Source: Lactifluus volemus
Taxonomy: Eukaryota; Basidiomycota; Agaricomycetes; Russulales; Russulaceae
DNA length: 64,000 nt
Assembly (NCBI GenBank): GCA_022376515.1
Contig: WTXI01000015.1
Coordinates: 496,001 to 560,000, forward strand
Reading direction: 5' to 3'
The translations under genes and the position numbers were made by a program. The number at the start of each line of letters is the position of its first letter. Within the stretch, counting starts at the first letter, position 1. The notes under the pieces were generated by a model. The model was not told the DNA's origin, did no database searches, and saw only the letters and a list, made by a program, of their open reading frames with translations. This document shows positions 10,122 to 23,529 of this stretch, piece after piece.

Positions 10122-13100
10122 TTACAACTTCCTCATGGACATCTTCTCGTAGAATTCCTGCGAGATGGGCTTAAAGTCTTTGCGAGCTCGCAACTTGATG
10201 AGCCCCAACTCGCGCATGGCCACGTTCCAAGGGAAGCGCGTTCCGCCAGTTTTTCTCTCCCAGTCGTAGAGGTACGCGTACGAGGCGCGCAGTCGCGCCA
10301 CCTCTTCCTCTCCAAATACCCACGTCTCCCCGGCGGGAGGCCCCGACACAAACTCGTGCGACATCCTGCGCAATCGGTCCTGTCGCCTCTCGATACTACG
10401 CGTCGTGAACCAGCTTTTCCCATCCGATGTCGCTATTATCGTCGCGCGATTGGTGGTGGCGGCGGCACGGGAACCACCACCACCGCCACCACCACCACTA
10501 CTAGTAGTAGTAAGTAGTAGTAGTAACCGGAGGGGTCGTCTTCATGAGCCCGTCACACCATTCGCAAACTCGCTCGACGTGAGTCTTGATGGCTTTCAAC
10601 GCGTCCATCTGCGCTTGTCCAACTTCGCGCATGCGCTCCTCCGACGCGGGTTTTCCTAACAGCACCTCCGCCCCAGCTTCCGCGTCCCGCCAGGGCGCGA
10701 TGAGGTCCGGATCCTTCTCCTTGCGCAACGCGCTGAAATGCTCGTCGATGCGTTTCAGCTGTTTGACGCTCTCTTTTTCCATGGCGGCCTGTAGGAAGTC
10801 CATGACGAATGGAGAAGACGGATCTCGACGCCTTAGCTCGAGTTGGTGCGTCGTCCGCCCCGGTACCATCTTCCATTGTGGCGTGAACTGTGTACCGAAT
10901 TGCTTGTTGTTGCGGTGTCGTTGATATCTCTCTGGCAAGATGGTCATGCCAGATTTGGCCCCGTCAAGAACAGTGCAAAAGCTAGAAGAAAAATTGTTAT
11001 GACCCCAGACAGCTGTAACAAGACGACGCAGTGGTTGGTGGCAGAAACTTACATCCATGCAAGAAGAGTTGTGGTAGGGTGCGAGTACCCAAAATAATAG
11101 ATTGCATTATCATGCAAGTTGGAGTATGTCCCAACCACAAAGAGATCATGTAATGGGGCCATCAAAATACCCTGCATCTCTTGTATTTGATTGCTTGTAG
11201 AGGTTGTTGAGGGGACCCTCTGCAAGAAATCCCCCACAGTTTCATTCTGGATGTGGAAATAGTCATTCAAGTTGCTTGGAGGTTCCATGTACTTGACATT
11301 GGCATTGATAAACCCTTCAACAATGCTTGGCTCCCAGATGCAGGTCACCCTGTCACCATCATAGTCCCCTTGTTTAATGTATCAGTGGTGTTCAAGGTAA
11401 CAGTAAAATGCTTTACCAGTACCCAGCATACTTGCAAGACTTCTTGAGCCCTTGATAGAGAACACAATCACATTCACATAGTCATCAAGCTCTGGTCTAA
11501 ATACTGCTTTGACCTGAAAATATTGTGGCTGCAATTAACCAAGCATTGTAAAGAAAGTAATACCTTTTGCACATCTGTTGGGAGTTTGCATGGGTTTCTA
11601 GTTACCTTGATACACATTAGTGAAGGTCTAAAGGAAGGGTCAACACATACCAAGATATCCCCAAAAATTCTGTCTGATTTCTGACCATCTGGTTTAAGAA
11701 GGCAGCGCTGAGAAGACTTAACATGAATTTCTCCCTCTTGAAGCACTCCTAATACATCTAAACTAGGCATTAGTATGTGAGAGTCCTAAGGGAAGTGACA
11801 TACCTGGAACAATAAGGCCAGAACATGACATAGGAATCATAACCCTGTATTTTGATATACAGGTCCTTACAGCCTTCTTGGCTATAATATGCAGCTTCTC
11901 AGCAAGAATCGTATTGCTTCCAGGTTCAAAGCCAGTGTCCAAAAATGCCATGACAGTCTCCTCCAGTGAAGAGGGACAACCACTTAGGTCATCCCCCCAC
12001 CAGGCAGTAGAGTGGGAAAATGATGTGTTATCATCTATATCATCTTCATCTTCATCTTCATTGTTGTCATGGTCATAGCAACCTATATTGAGAGCCCTGG
12101 CAGTCCAAGCAGATTCTCGAGCCATGCGACTTGCCATAACATTGCCCTCACTAGAAACAGCAGCCCAGAGTCTAGACATGGCATCTTGGCCATCCCAAAC
12201 TAGTAGTGGAGAGATGATGCCCTCTAGTGATTGGCAAAACAGATCCTCAAACACATTAGGTGGAACACCATTCTCAGAGAGATTGATGATTATCTCTCTT
12301 GATATTTGAACAGAGCCTTGCATGTGAGCACCCCTAAGGATATCAATTATCCTATGAGCAGGGTTTTCTAAGTCAGAATGTGTGATCTTGATCTGGGAAG
12401 GCCTCAGCCAGACACATGGATGAGTCCAGCCATTCTCCTCTTTTCCAGGGTGTAGAAGCAAAAGTCCCTGAAGAGACAAATCTCAATCACTATAACAATG
12501 TATCAGGTGAAGAAAAACACCTTAGCACCTGCCAATCTACACTGGATAGCTGTCGGAACCTCATGCCAGAGGCTTAGCCGCTGATGCAAATCGCACAGAG
12601 CCTGTAGATTGATCAAGCCACACCCATCCGTCATATCCATTTCGCTAGGAGGTTTCACACCAGGGGGACATCTTGGGGACACTAGCATATCATAAGAATG
12701 AGCAATGACAGCCACATACGTATCCCATACCGATGTCAGCCTCTTCCCTGATCTGAGCGGTCTCCAGCAGTAACCCGGGAATGGAACTTGATAAACCTAG
12801 GGAAGTCCTTGATGCCCACTTCGCCATCGTCTCGGAGCGTGGTGAACATTATATTAACCTCATTGAAGATCACGAAACTCACTTGGTGGCGATTATTTTG
12901 GGGATTGTTGTGGTTGGAGAAGAACTCGAGAAAAGAGTTCCTCGCCGGTCCTCCCAAGGGTGACGTCAATGACTTGAGGCCACCGTCATAAATCTCGTTT
13001 GTTGCCATAAGATACGCATTATGGTCTTTGTTACAGTAAAAGAAACGAAAGACCAGCCCGTTGAGGACGAAGGGCCTCAACAGGAGGACCCTGAGCTTTT

Positions 13101-14119
13101 CTGAAAATCCAGGCCGCGAGAATATTTCCTTGGGCAACTTCAGCCTGATCAGCCACGCGGAACCAAAGCATCTCGTAAATCGAGTCGATGGGCCTAGAAC
13201 CGGGTGGTCAAGAAGGAACTGAAAAGTACCGTTCTTGGCCATTTGCAGCCTGACGGTAAACGTCACTTTGCCGCCGTACCAATCCCCAAGTTCAGGGGTA
13301 AACCCGAGGCAGCTGGTTTGACCGTACTGCCGGAACGCCGCGTCTTCCCGGTCAAGTTCCTCCCAAGGCCACTGCCAATGGGCGTTGATTTAGTGGGTCC
13401 CAGTCCCGCTGATACGGTAACGAGACGATATGACGCACAGTGGCTCGAACCTCCCTCGTCCGTCTTTGGCTCCCGAAACTGTTTTTCTTCCGATAGAAGA
13501 AGTCCTCGACGTAAGGCGCGATACGAGCGTTAGTCGGTGAGGGCGAGGGTGTATTTGGATTCGAAGTGGATATTCCCTCGTTTCGGAGGCAATCTAGCGC
13601 CGACATCGAAACGTCCTTCCATGAACAGTATTCATGGGTGATTGATCGCGCTATCTCCCATTGAACTCCCCATGGAATCCCACGGGCATCCATGGCCCGT
13701 TGAACACATGAGTTATGTGCCTGAGTCCAGTGGTAAGCGGATACTTTTTGAATGGGTAAGAGGCTCGGGACTAACGATGATACATGGCTCTGGGCCATCG
13801 TATTCCTGAGACCTCGGGATGTCATCTGGGCCAGTGAAGTGTCGAGAGAACCGAAAAGAGTCGCCTCGGATGAGGCGGTGACCGAGTCAAAGTGAAATGA
13901 ACTGGAGATCGTCCGCCGTTTGTAAGTGATGGAGAGATCATCGAACGGCCCTGACTCGTCCGGCGACTTCCGTTTCCCAAGGGCAGTAGTAGAGGACGGG
14001 CTAGCGCTTGATACTATAAGTTCAGTTACCGGGGCTGCCCTGATAGTATCCTCGTCGCAATATTCGCTATATTCGGTGCTTCCGCCGTCATCGGAAGCCT
14101 CTTCATCATGGCAGTACAT
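10122..14119 (-). CDS. RNA-dependent RNA polymerase (QDE-1/RDR family)
   Basis: Eukaryotic RdRP of the RNA-silencing pathway, which makes double-stranded RNA for Dicer. The N-terminal exon (14119 down to about 13350) is Ser/acidic and then contains RGIPWGVQWEIARSI. Further on: RFTRCFGSAWLIRLKLPKE, LRPFVLNGLVFRFFYCNKDHN, the intron-spanning WASRTSLGLSSSIPGLLLE, MTDGCGLINL, PTAIQCRLAGAKGLLL, ILRGAHMQGSVQIS, SNTILAEKLHIIAKKAV, GVLQEGEIHVKSS, LVTRNPCKLPTDVQKV-like text (11580-11620), and the catalytic motif GDYDGDRVT (about 11350-11380; an intron precedes it). The C-terminus carries KSGMTILPERYQRHRN and ends SMRKL. About 1,150-1,200 residues, the usual size for basidiomycete RdRPs. The catalytic Asp triad DxDGD is intact. 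ATG 14119 is the first in-frame Met; an upstream exon cannot be excluded. See the separate CpG-depleted block and microsatellite entries. Confidence 0.92.
10473..10526. repeat. Trinucleotide repeat in RdRP C-terminal exon
   Basis: A run of CCA/CCG triplets is followed by (AGT/ACT)n. On the coding strand it gives a Thr-Ser tract followed by eight Gly. The ACT array contains an interruption (ACTTACT) that shifts the frame, so the upstream part reads into TAG and the downstream part continues in another frame as GSRAAATTNRATII. Loss of two bases, or gain of one, in the repeat would explain it. Confidence 0.75.
11083..12552. other. CpG-depleted block inside the RdRP gene
   Basis: By eye, only about four CG dinucleotides occur in 1,470 bases (near 11705, 11910, 12118 and 12126), none between 11084 and 11703 and none between 12128 and 12552. 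The flanking RdRP exons are CpG-rich: several per 60 bases at 10150-11050 and from 12553 onward. The block includes exons and introns and encodes the catalytic core, so it is not simply an inserted element. Confidence 0.85.
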
Positions 14120-14281
14120 GGATAGCGAATTCAAAAGAGAAGTTGATTGGAATTGGACTTTGGCCGTGAAGTAACCTCGATGGAGGGAAAAGGGTTACAC
14201 GAGCCTCGAGGCACATCGTAATTTACAAACGGGCGTTCCGTTCTATCTGACTGCTACTTTTCCGCATGTCGAACCCCTATT

Positions 14282-16864
<2,583 letters not shown>

Positions 16865-17249
16865 GGTTGGGGTTGAAAAGTGTTTGCGGTGTAGCTTGAA
16901 TAAATAAGGGTCTGCAAATATCGGGTGTGACTCGACGCGTTGCCGTGTTATCAGATGGAGATGGACCGCCTTCCGCTGAAGCCGTACGCTTAAGCGTGCT
17001 GTAGAATGTCGCCCTGCGCTCAGGAAAGGTATGCGCATACAGCGACGCTCAGCCGGAGAAGGTGCAACCAGAACTATCGTCGCTTGCCGCTTAATATTTT
17101 TACCCAACACCCGTATCCGCTGGCGCTTGTGCAACTCCATGACACAGACTGCCAAGCCAAAACGACAGTGCTATCACGAACAAGTCATCTGCCTGGTCTG
17201 TGCTGCTGGTCCACAAAACACTCGTGGTTATAAATTACATGTAATAAGT
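16865..17249. other. Intergenic, ProRS 5' and IleRS 3'
   Basis: About 385 bases that should hold the ProRS promoter and the IleRS 3' UTR. I see no gene or clear motif. Confidence 0.4.
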
Positions 17250-20200
17250 CTACACTGAGGCCGATAAAACATCCGTACATCTTGGACAAAGGACATCGTC
17301 GTGTGACCGGGTATAAGTCCAACACCGGGGGCATTTGGCCAACGTCGCTGGCCGGAGGCGAATGCTCATTCGCTCGTTTGAATCTGGTTCTGCTTCAGTT
17401 TATCGCTACAGAGGAGGTACGGCCATCTCACCAGGTAATTGCACCGAATCCACATGTACCCAGGCTGATGATGACCGGCGATGAATCGTTTGTCACAGAT
17501 ACATCGGAAACTATGAATAGCGTTTTTAGGAAAGATTCTACGAAGGTAGAAACAGTAAAAGTCAATACAATCGCTCCTGACATAAATGAAGAAACGTGCT
17601 TTCTCGGGCGATGAGGCTGCTCAGGGGGTGACCAACGCTTGGAAGTATGATATCAACTTCAGCTTCCGTAGAGCTGCTTAGCTGCCTGATGTCCACGTAT
17701 ATGTGAGCGAGACAAGGCAATACAGAGCGGGGTCGACTACCTCCTCCCACGTGCTTGTTCCAGTAAACCAAGCACGGTGCTTCGTACTTGTAGCAGCTGA
17801 GCCATCTCCTGCTCTGCGACCATGTCGTACCAATCTGGCGACTAGGTCGATATCAGTCAAACATATGAATGACAAATATGAACATGGGCATATTCATACC
17901 AAGGATACCCATGGTTTGGTGAATACAGACGGTCCGTACGATATCTCGGAAATTAGCTGCCCATGGTGCGCCGAATGTATCTCCTCTGCAAGGTGAGGCA
18001 ATACAGGTGCTATAATTTTGATCAATGTATTCAAGACCTGCGAACCTTTGGTAACCGTATACAAAACTCTTGATATCGACTTACATGTTGGAAGACAGTC
18101 ACGGTAGACCTGCGCTCAAGCTGGACTTTTGATTCGCATACAGGCTATCCTTTGTGATGTCAAAGTAGAGGGATGAAAGAGTAATGTTCGTGAAGTTAGT
18201 AAGGGTAGAAACAACTAGGGGCCAGCATTAGATCCATGAAGCTTCGAATAAGGTGTTGCTCGCCTTTTGGAAAATTATACTCTGCATAACAACTCAACGC
18301 AGTTTGCTCGAGCTGGTACAGTTGATGCATCACGTAACGATCGACCTATGTCCGATTAGCATCCCCCGAACGCTTGAACGTGTCTAGACTTACGAGGCCC
18401 AACTGGTTTTTCGGAATCAAACTAGATTCTTCGCGGGTAGCAGGATCACCAATGTTACCTAGCATGAAGCGGGCCGAATTACGAATTTTACGAAGGGATT
18501 CGGAGGCCTGGTCAAGGATCTTAGGACTGATGGCCATGTCGCGCCAATATTCCACCGTCGCGGCCCATAGACGAAGCGTATCGGCGCCATATGCAGGTTG
18601 CTTGTTATCCTAGGATGGCTTCAAAATAGATGCAACAGTAAGTAAATGGCAACTCACAACCCCGCCTTTCACAATAGCCATCGGGCTCATAACGTTCCCA
18701 AGTGACTTGCTCATTTTCTTCCCACCCGCGTCAAGTACCATGCCATGTGTTAACAATGTCCCGTACGGTGCCATACTCTTCTTATCGGTTTCAGCAGTAC
18801 CGATAGCTGTGAGAAGCTGGCTCTGGAACCATCCACGGTGTTGGTCTGACCCTTCGAGACAAACGTCAGCCCTCGGCTGATCATCTTGCCGTTCAGGAAG
18901 CAACGACCATGAAGAGCCACTGTCAAACCAGACATCCATAGTGTCAGTACCCTTACGCCAGTTGCTCAAATCTTCATCATCTTTCCGGAGAAAGGGTGGG
19001 AGGAACTCATCAATAGGGCCCTCCCACCAATAAGCGACGCCCTTTTCGTCCAACACAGCCAAAATGTAATCGAGTGTGCGGGCATCGAGATACGCCTTAT
19101 CCGTCGGGATATGATGCAAAGAAGGAATTGGCACGCCCCAGATACGTTGTCTTGAGATACACCACTCTGAGCGAGACTTGATAAAAGACTCGAGACGGTT
19201 ACGCGCTGATAAAACAATGACTGAGTCAGGTATAGAAAAGATCTCGAAAGAATAAGCCCGCACAAATCTGAGGGTAGAACATCACGTTCTCGAGGGCTTT
19301 CAGGGCGTTCTCTTTAATGCCATCTAAATCGGCAAACCACTGCGATGTCGCCCTGTGTGTGCAGAGTCATGGCAGATCACTCGACGAATGCAAACAGACA
19401 TACGTGACTATGACGGGCTTATCCGTCTTCCAATCGTATGGATAGCGATGCTTAAACCTCTCGATCCCGAGAAGACGTCCCATGCTCTTCAGAAGACCAA
19501 CTATTGTCCGCGATCCGGCATCCAAACTGGCTGCCCAACGAGAGTCTCCGCGGCCTCCTTACCCACGATATGTACAACCTCACTCGTGAATAAGCCCCCT
19601 TCGCCAACGTGACAGACTATACTGGAGTCCACAGAGATAAGGTTCCGAGTCCGGAACAGATTATAATCTTCGGTCCATGAGCTGGAGCACAATGAACGAG
19701 GCCTGTACCAGAGTCCGACGTCACATGGGTAGAAGCGATGAGCGCGAGGGACTTCGAAGCGACGTCTGTAGCAAGCGAGGAAAAAAGGGGATGGTAGCGA
19801 GCGCCGACAAGTTCAGATCCTACATGCGAAAATGAGGACAGTGCTAGCGGGATGATTAAAAGCCACAGTGACCTGGAATCAGCCCGATGACCTCAGCCTT
19901 CCCAAGAGTCTTGGAGAGTGCCTCCAAACGTTCAAACGCCACAAAAATGGCACCGGCAGTTTCGTTGGTCGCACCAGCGCGACGAATGAGGGCGTACGTC
20001 ATGTCAGGATGCACTGCAATACCCTATACATTATTATGAGAACGGGTGAACAGGATCACAGAAGAGTTTGAACCATGTTTGCTGTCAAGGTCCACGGTGT
20101 CGTTGTCCAGACTGAGAGTTGACCTTTGTTTGGCCCGCAACAAGAGTCGAAGGGAACCACTAAATTCGTTGGACTGCAAGTCCAGATCGAAGGCAACGTA

Positions 20201-21322
20201 TACAGAATGTGAAACGTGATCATCTTTGTACACCAACTCAGCTTCGGCCAGAGCGGAGCGTGAAGAAGGCGAGTAATGAACGGGGCGGTAGTGTCGATAA
20301 ATGAGATCTGAGATAAAGTGCTATTGTCAGCGGGAGGGACGACAGGAAGTCTTAACCTACTTTTTTCGACCATCTTCTGGAAGATCCTTAATTGTCGCAC
20401 TTCATAATCGTGATCTAGAAAGCAGCAGGTTGAATGGCGCGAACCTCTACCATACAGCCCCGCAAGCACTTGCCAAGCGTTCGATATGTAGAAGCCGTGC
20501 TATCCCAGTCTGCCATGATGCCTAATTCGCGAAACTCTTCCTTTTGACTTTTTACAGCCTGAACGGCGGTCGCGTTCGCCAGTGACCGAACTTCTGTCGG
20601 TGCAATTACGCGATGATCCTAGCAGCCGATTCAGGATAGGTCCATGACAGCGGATAAAGTCGAACACACATCAACTCGGGCGGCCTTAAGTGCTTTATTC
20701 TCTATGGGCAGTCCATGGCAATCCCATCCGGGTATATAGCTTCTCGGACGTGTTTAGCGGAAAACTTCTTGACTAGCTGTGACAACACTGAACTCACTGT
20801 ACACGATGACCCAATAGCACATTATAGCGGTTTATGATATCCTTCAGAATTTTGTTCAACGCGTGCCCTTTGGGGCGGAAATTTATTCGACGACTCTGAA
20901 AGCTATAAAGAAGAAGACAGGAGGCGCACCCATGTGAAGATCGCCATTTGCATACGGCGGTCCATCGTGCAATACGAATAGAGGGCCCTTGCTATTTTTC
21001 CACTACTTCAGGAACACACGTTAGCGTGAGCGCGTAGCCAGCCAGAGGAATGCTAGACCGAGACCTGACCTGCCAGAGATAGAGGTCGTCGCAAGTTTTC
21101 TTGCGCAACAAGTCTCAGTCTTCAGTGGATCTGTCCACTGAGGGAACGTCGTGCGAGGGAGAAGAAGGGACTTGGCGTATAGTTTATGCTGGTCCGAGTG
21201 ATCTTTCGAGGGGAATGTAGAGGAAGAGAGAGACCTTTGAAGAGAACGTGGGTACTGTAGCCAAACTGCTCTGACGATAGAACAAGAGGGAGCGAAAGCA
21301 GAGATGGCGCCGCCAAAAACAT
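17250..21322 (-). CDS. ISM1: Mitochondrial isoleucyl-tRNA synthetase
   Basis: Class I IleRS for mitochondrial translation. From ATG 21322 the N-terminus ([18 protein letters not shown]... [12 protein letters not shown]) is rich in Ser, Arg and hydrophobic residues and lacks acids, as in a mitochondrial presequence. It then reads [35 protein letters not shown] with the HIGH-type motif [21 protein letters not shown], the editing domain, [26 protein letters not shown], the KMSKS loop [11 protein letters not shown], the anticodon-binding region ([31 protein letters not shown]) and a C-terminal Zn ribbon CPRCWTY...VLCPRC ending at 17250. One intron (18215-18263) has a GC-AG border. Deletions near 21110 and 18117 break the frame. 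The Zn ribbon and presequence together support the bacterial-type mitochondrial enzyme. Confidence 0.92.
18215..18263 (-). other. Probable GC-AG intron in the IleRS gene
   Basis: The frame between NFPK and VVSTLTNF is restored by removing 49 bases whose donor reads AAAG|GCGAGC and acceptor CCTAG|TTG. No GT lies close enough to serve as donor. The protein join matches the IleRS family pattern (YNF-K-V-ALTNF). Confidence 0.65.
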
Positions 21323-21462
21323 TGGTTTATGGCTCGAAATTCGCGGCCGCGTTTGACGCCTAACGCCCACGGACTTTGCCGAACGGCGATCGAAAGGGCG
21401 GATCTGATACAGCGATGTAGACACGCAGTCCATCCCGTCGGCACATCAGTGATCCTCCCCGA

Positions 21463-21773
21463 CAGCTTACAGGCCAGCAACACATCACCTACACAGGTCA
21501 CAACCTTATTATAATCTCCAGAGCCAGACAGTAAACCTGCACAAACCTTTTTTGGGCTTGCTCAAGCTTGCTCAATCTTGAGCAAGCTTAATCAAATGAC
21601 ACAAAATAGCAAAAGTTCAAAAGTAACCTAGAATTACCCCAAAAGTTGTTTCTGCTGTATTTTTAAAAGTAAAAAAAGGTGAAAATACAGTGATTTTACT
21701 GGCATTCTGTGGTATAAATAAAGTCAACTTTTTCACTTTTCCAATTGCAAAGTGAAAAAGTGAAAAAGTTTTT
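21463..21773. repeat. CpG-free, AT-rich tract with inverted repeats
   Basis: About 310 bases without a CG dinucleotide, between the IleRS start and the SCS7 end. Two inverted repeats lie inside: AAGCTTGCTCAA / TTGAGCAAGCTT (21564-21589, perfect 12-base arms, 2-base loop) and AACTTTTTCACTTTT / AAGTGAAAAAGTT (about 21726-21770). No open frame of note. It may be a degenerate MITE or other short element; no target-site duplication was identified. The rest of the 21323-21985 gap shows no gene. Confidence 0.5.
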
Positions 21774-21985
21774 GCGCCATTTACTGATGAGGGTCATCAT
21801 ATTGCTCCTCAATTAGTGGATGAAGGATTTGAAGTACAACAAAACCTCCGAAAGTTTACCACGTTTACTGTCCACATGCGAGAAAAAACCGGTCAAATTT
21901 GTCCACGATCTCGGGGTATATGATCCTAGATGACTGAAGAAACGTATCAAACGTGCAGGAAACAAATATTATAGCGCTCAGAAAT

Positions 21986-23416
21986 TAAAGCGGAAGTACA
22001 GTGTTAAAGACGTAGTCCCAAGCTTTACCTGGGGCGAGGCGTTAGAGGAGTCAAGTTCGGAGGGGGGAAAGTCTTACTCGTGACACCAAAGCCGAGCTCA
22101 AAATTTTTGTAATGGTGAGCTAAGTGATACTTTTTCTGCTCTCTGAGATATGCCGGAAGCTTGGTGTGATGCATACTAGGATTTGGACGGTCAGAGATAC
22201 CCAAGGTCGAAGCGGAGTGACGGCGTACGCGTAATGCATTGTATCATAGATAACATCTACATGCTAAAAGTGAGGGGCAGGGCACGTATAATGAAAGAGA
22301 CTTACAAAATACGAAGGATCCAGAGATAGTACCGTTGGCCATAGCAGCGGGGAAAAGGGTGTGCGCAAGCCGTGTCATCGGGAAAGAGAGCGTACAGAAT
22401 AAGACGGGGGGCATGACCAGCCGCAGCCTTGAATAAAAAGTCAGACTGAGAGACCCGGAGAACCATCTAACAAACTAACTTATCCATGGGCATATAATGA
22501 TGAATGCCATGCAGAAGGAAGTGGATAACCAAGACCTTGGGATGGTCCGGCATGTAAAAATCGATGTGGAACAGAAACCGGTGAAACCCGTATTCGAGCA
22601 ACGTCCACACGAAATTGCCAAAGAAGAAGCACAGGGCCGTCTTGAGATATGCGCTGGCGGGGAGGGAGAAGACGAGGCCAAGAGGGAGATATGGATCTAC
22701 TTTGAAGGGTGCCAGAGGGACACCGCCGAATTGCAGAAGAGAGCGCAAGCCGATGTACGCCGCTATCGGCAACCACAACGCGGGCACCACCCACCACTTG
22801 GTCCTCGTGAGCATCTACGAGGTCTTGCCTTGGTGAACTTTCAACGTAGTAAGAAGTACAACGAACCTCAAGTATTGGTGGTCCAAAGAGACGCGCAGAC
22901 TCGGGAAGGTGCCTCGGTTGGTGAACCTGTTGAAGATAATACGCTTTGCTGGGCGGGCGAAGCACGGTCAGAACACACGGAACCGGAGTAAAATCATTGG
23001 TGGTAAAAAAGAACCTACCTGAAGTTGCAATCCCACATCTGTCTCATTAGAGGCTTCCTAAGGTCCAAAAATTGGTTCTTCTCATAGTCTGCCGCTTCGT
23101 CCGTATCTTCCGGGGTGAAGTCATCGGTAGCAACCCAATCGTCACTCACGACACTCTCCCCGGCACCCAGCCTCCCAATAAGGAACTCATCCAACATATC
23201 ATAAGCGCTGTCAGAATGCTCATGCTCTTCAGGGTTCTTCATTGCGTGTTCAACGTCCCTACCGGCGTGCTTGAGGATGAACTCCTCACCGCCGGGGTGA
23301 TCCGCGAGAAAGTTGGTGACGTCAAGGACTTTACCCCTGTATGTAATCCAGCAACTGCTCTCAGAATTATGCTGGAGAACATCGGAAGCAGTGAAAATAC
23401 GAATACGCTTGGACAT
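21986..23416 (-). CDS. SCS7: Sphingolipid fatty acid 2-hydroxylase
   Basis: ER di-iron enzyme that hydroxylates the alpha carbon of the very-long-chain fatty acid in ceramides. The first exon (from ATG 23416) is a fused cytochrome b5 domain with the haem motif ADHPGGEEFILKHAGRDV (about residues 35-55), which feeds electrons to the hydroxylase. Two membrane stretches follow (KWWVVPALWLPIAAYIGL and SLPASAYLKTALCFFFGN). The His clusters of the hydroxylase superfamily are present: HRFLFHI, HFLLHGIHHYMPMD, DTMHYAMHH and KKYHLAHHYKN. The C-terminus reads KAWDYVFNTVLPL, stop at 21986. Exons were joined by eye across introns at about 22815-22870, 22440-22470, 22260-22310, 22150-22200 and 22025-22085. 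No break was found in this gene, and all His ligand motifs are intact. Confidence 0.95.
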
Positions 23417-23529
23417 TAGGAGAGACGGAGGTGGAACAAGGTTGGTGAAGTCACACCACTTGCTAGAACCAGATACAATCCCGTGACCAAACCCGTGTGT
23501 AACTTATTCAAGATGACAAACTCATTTCA

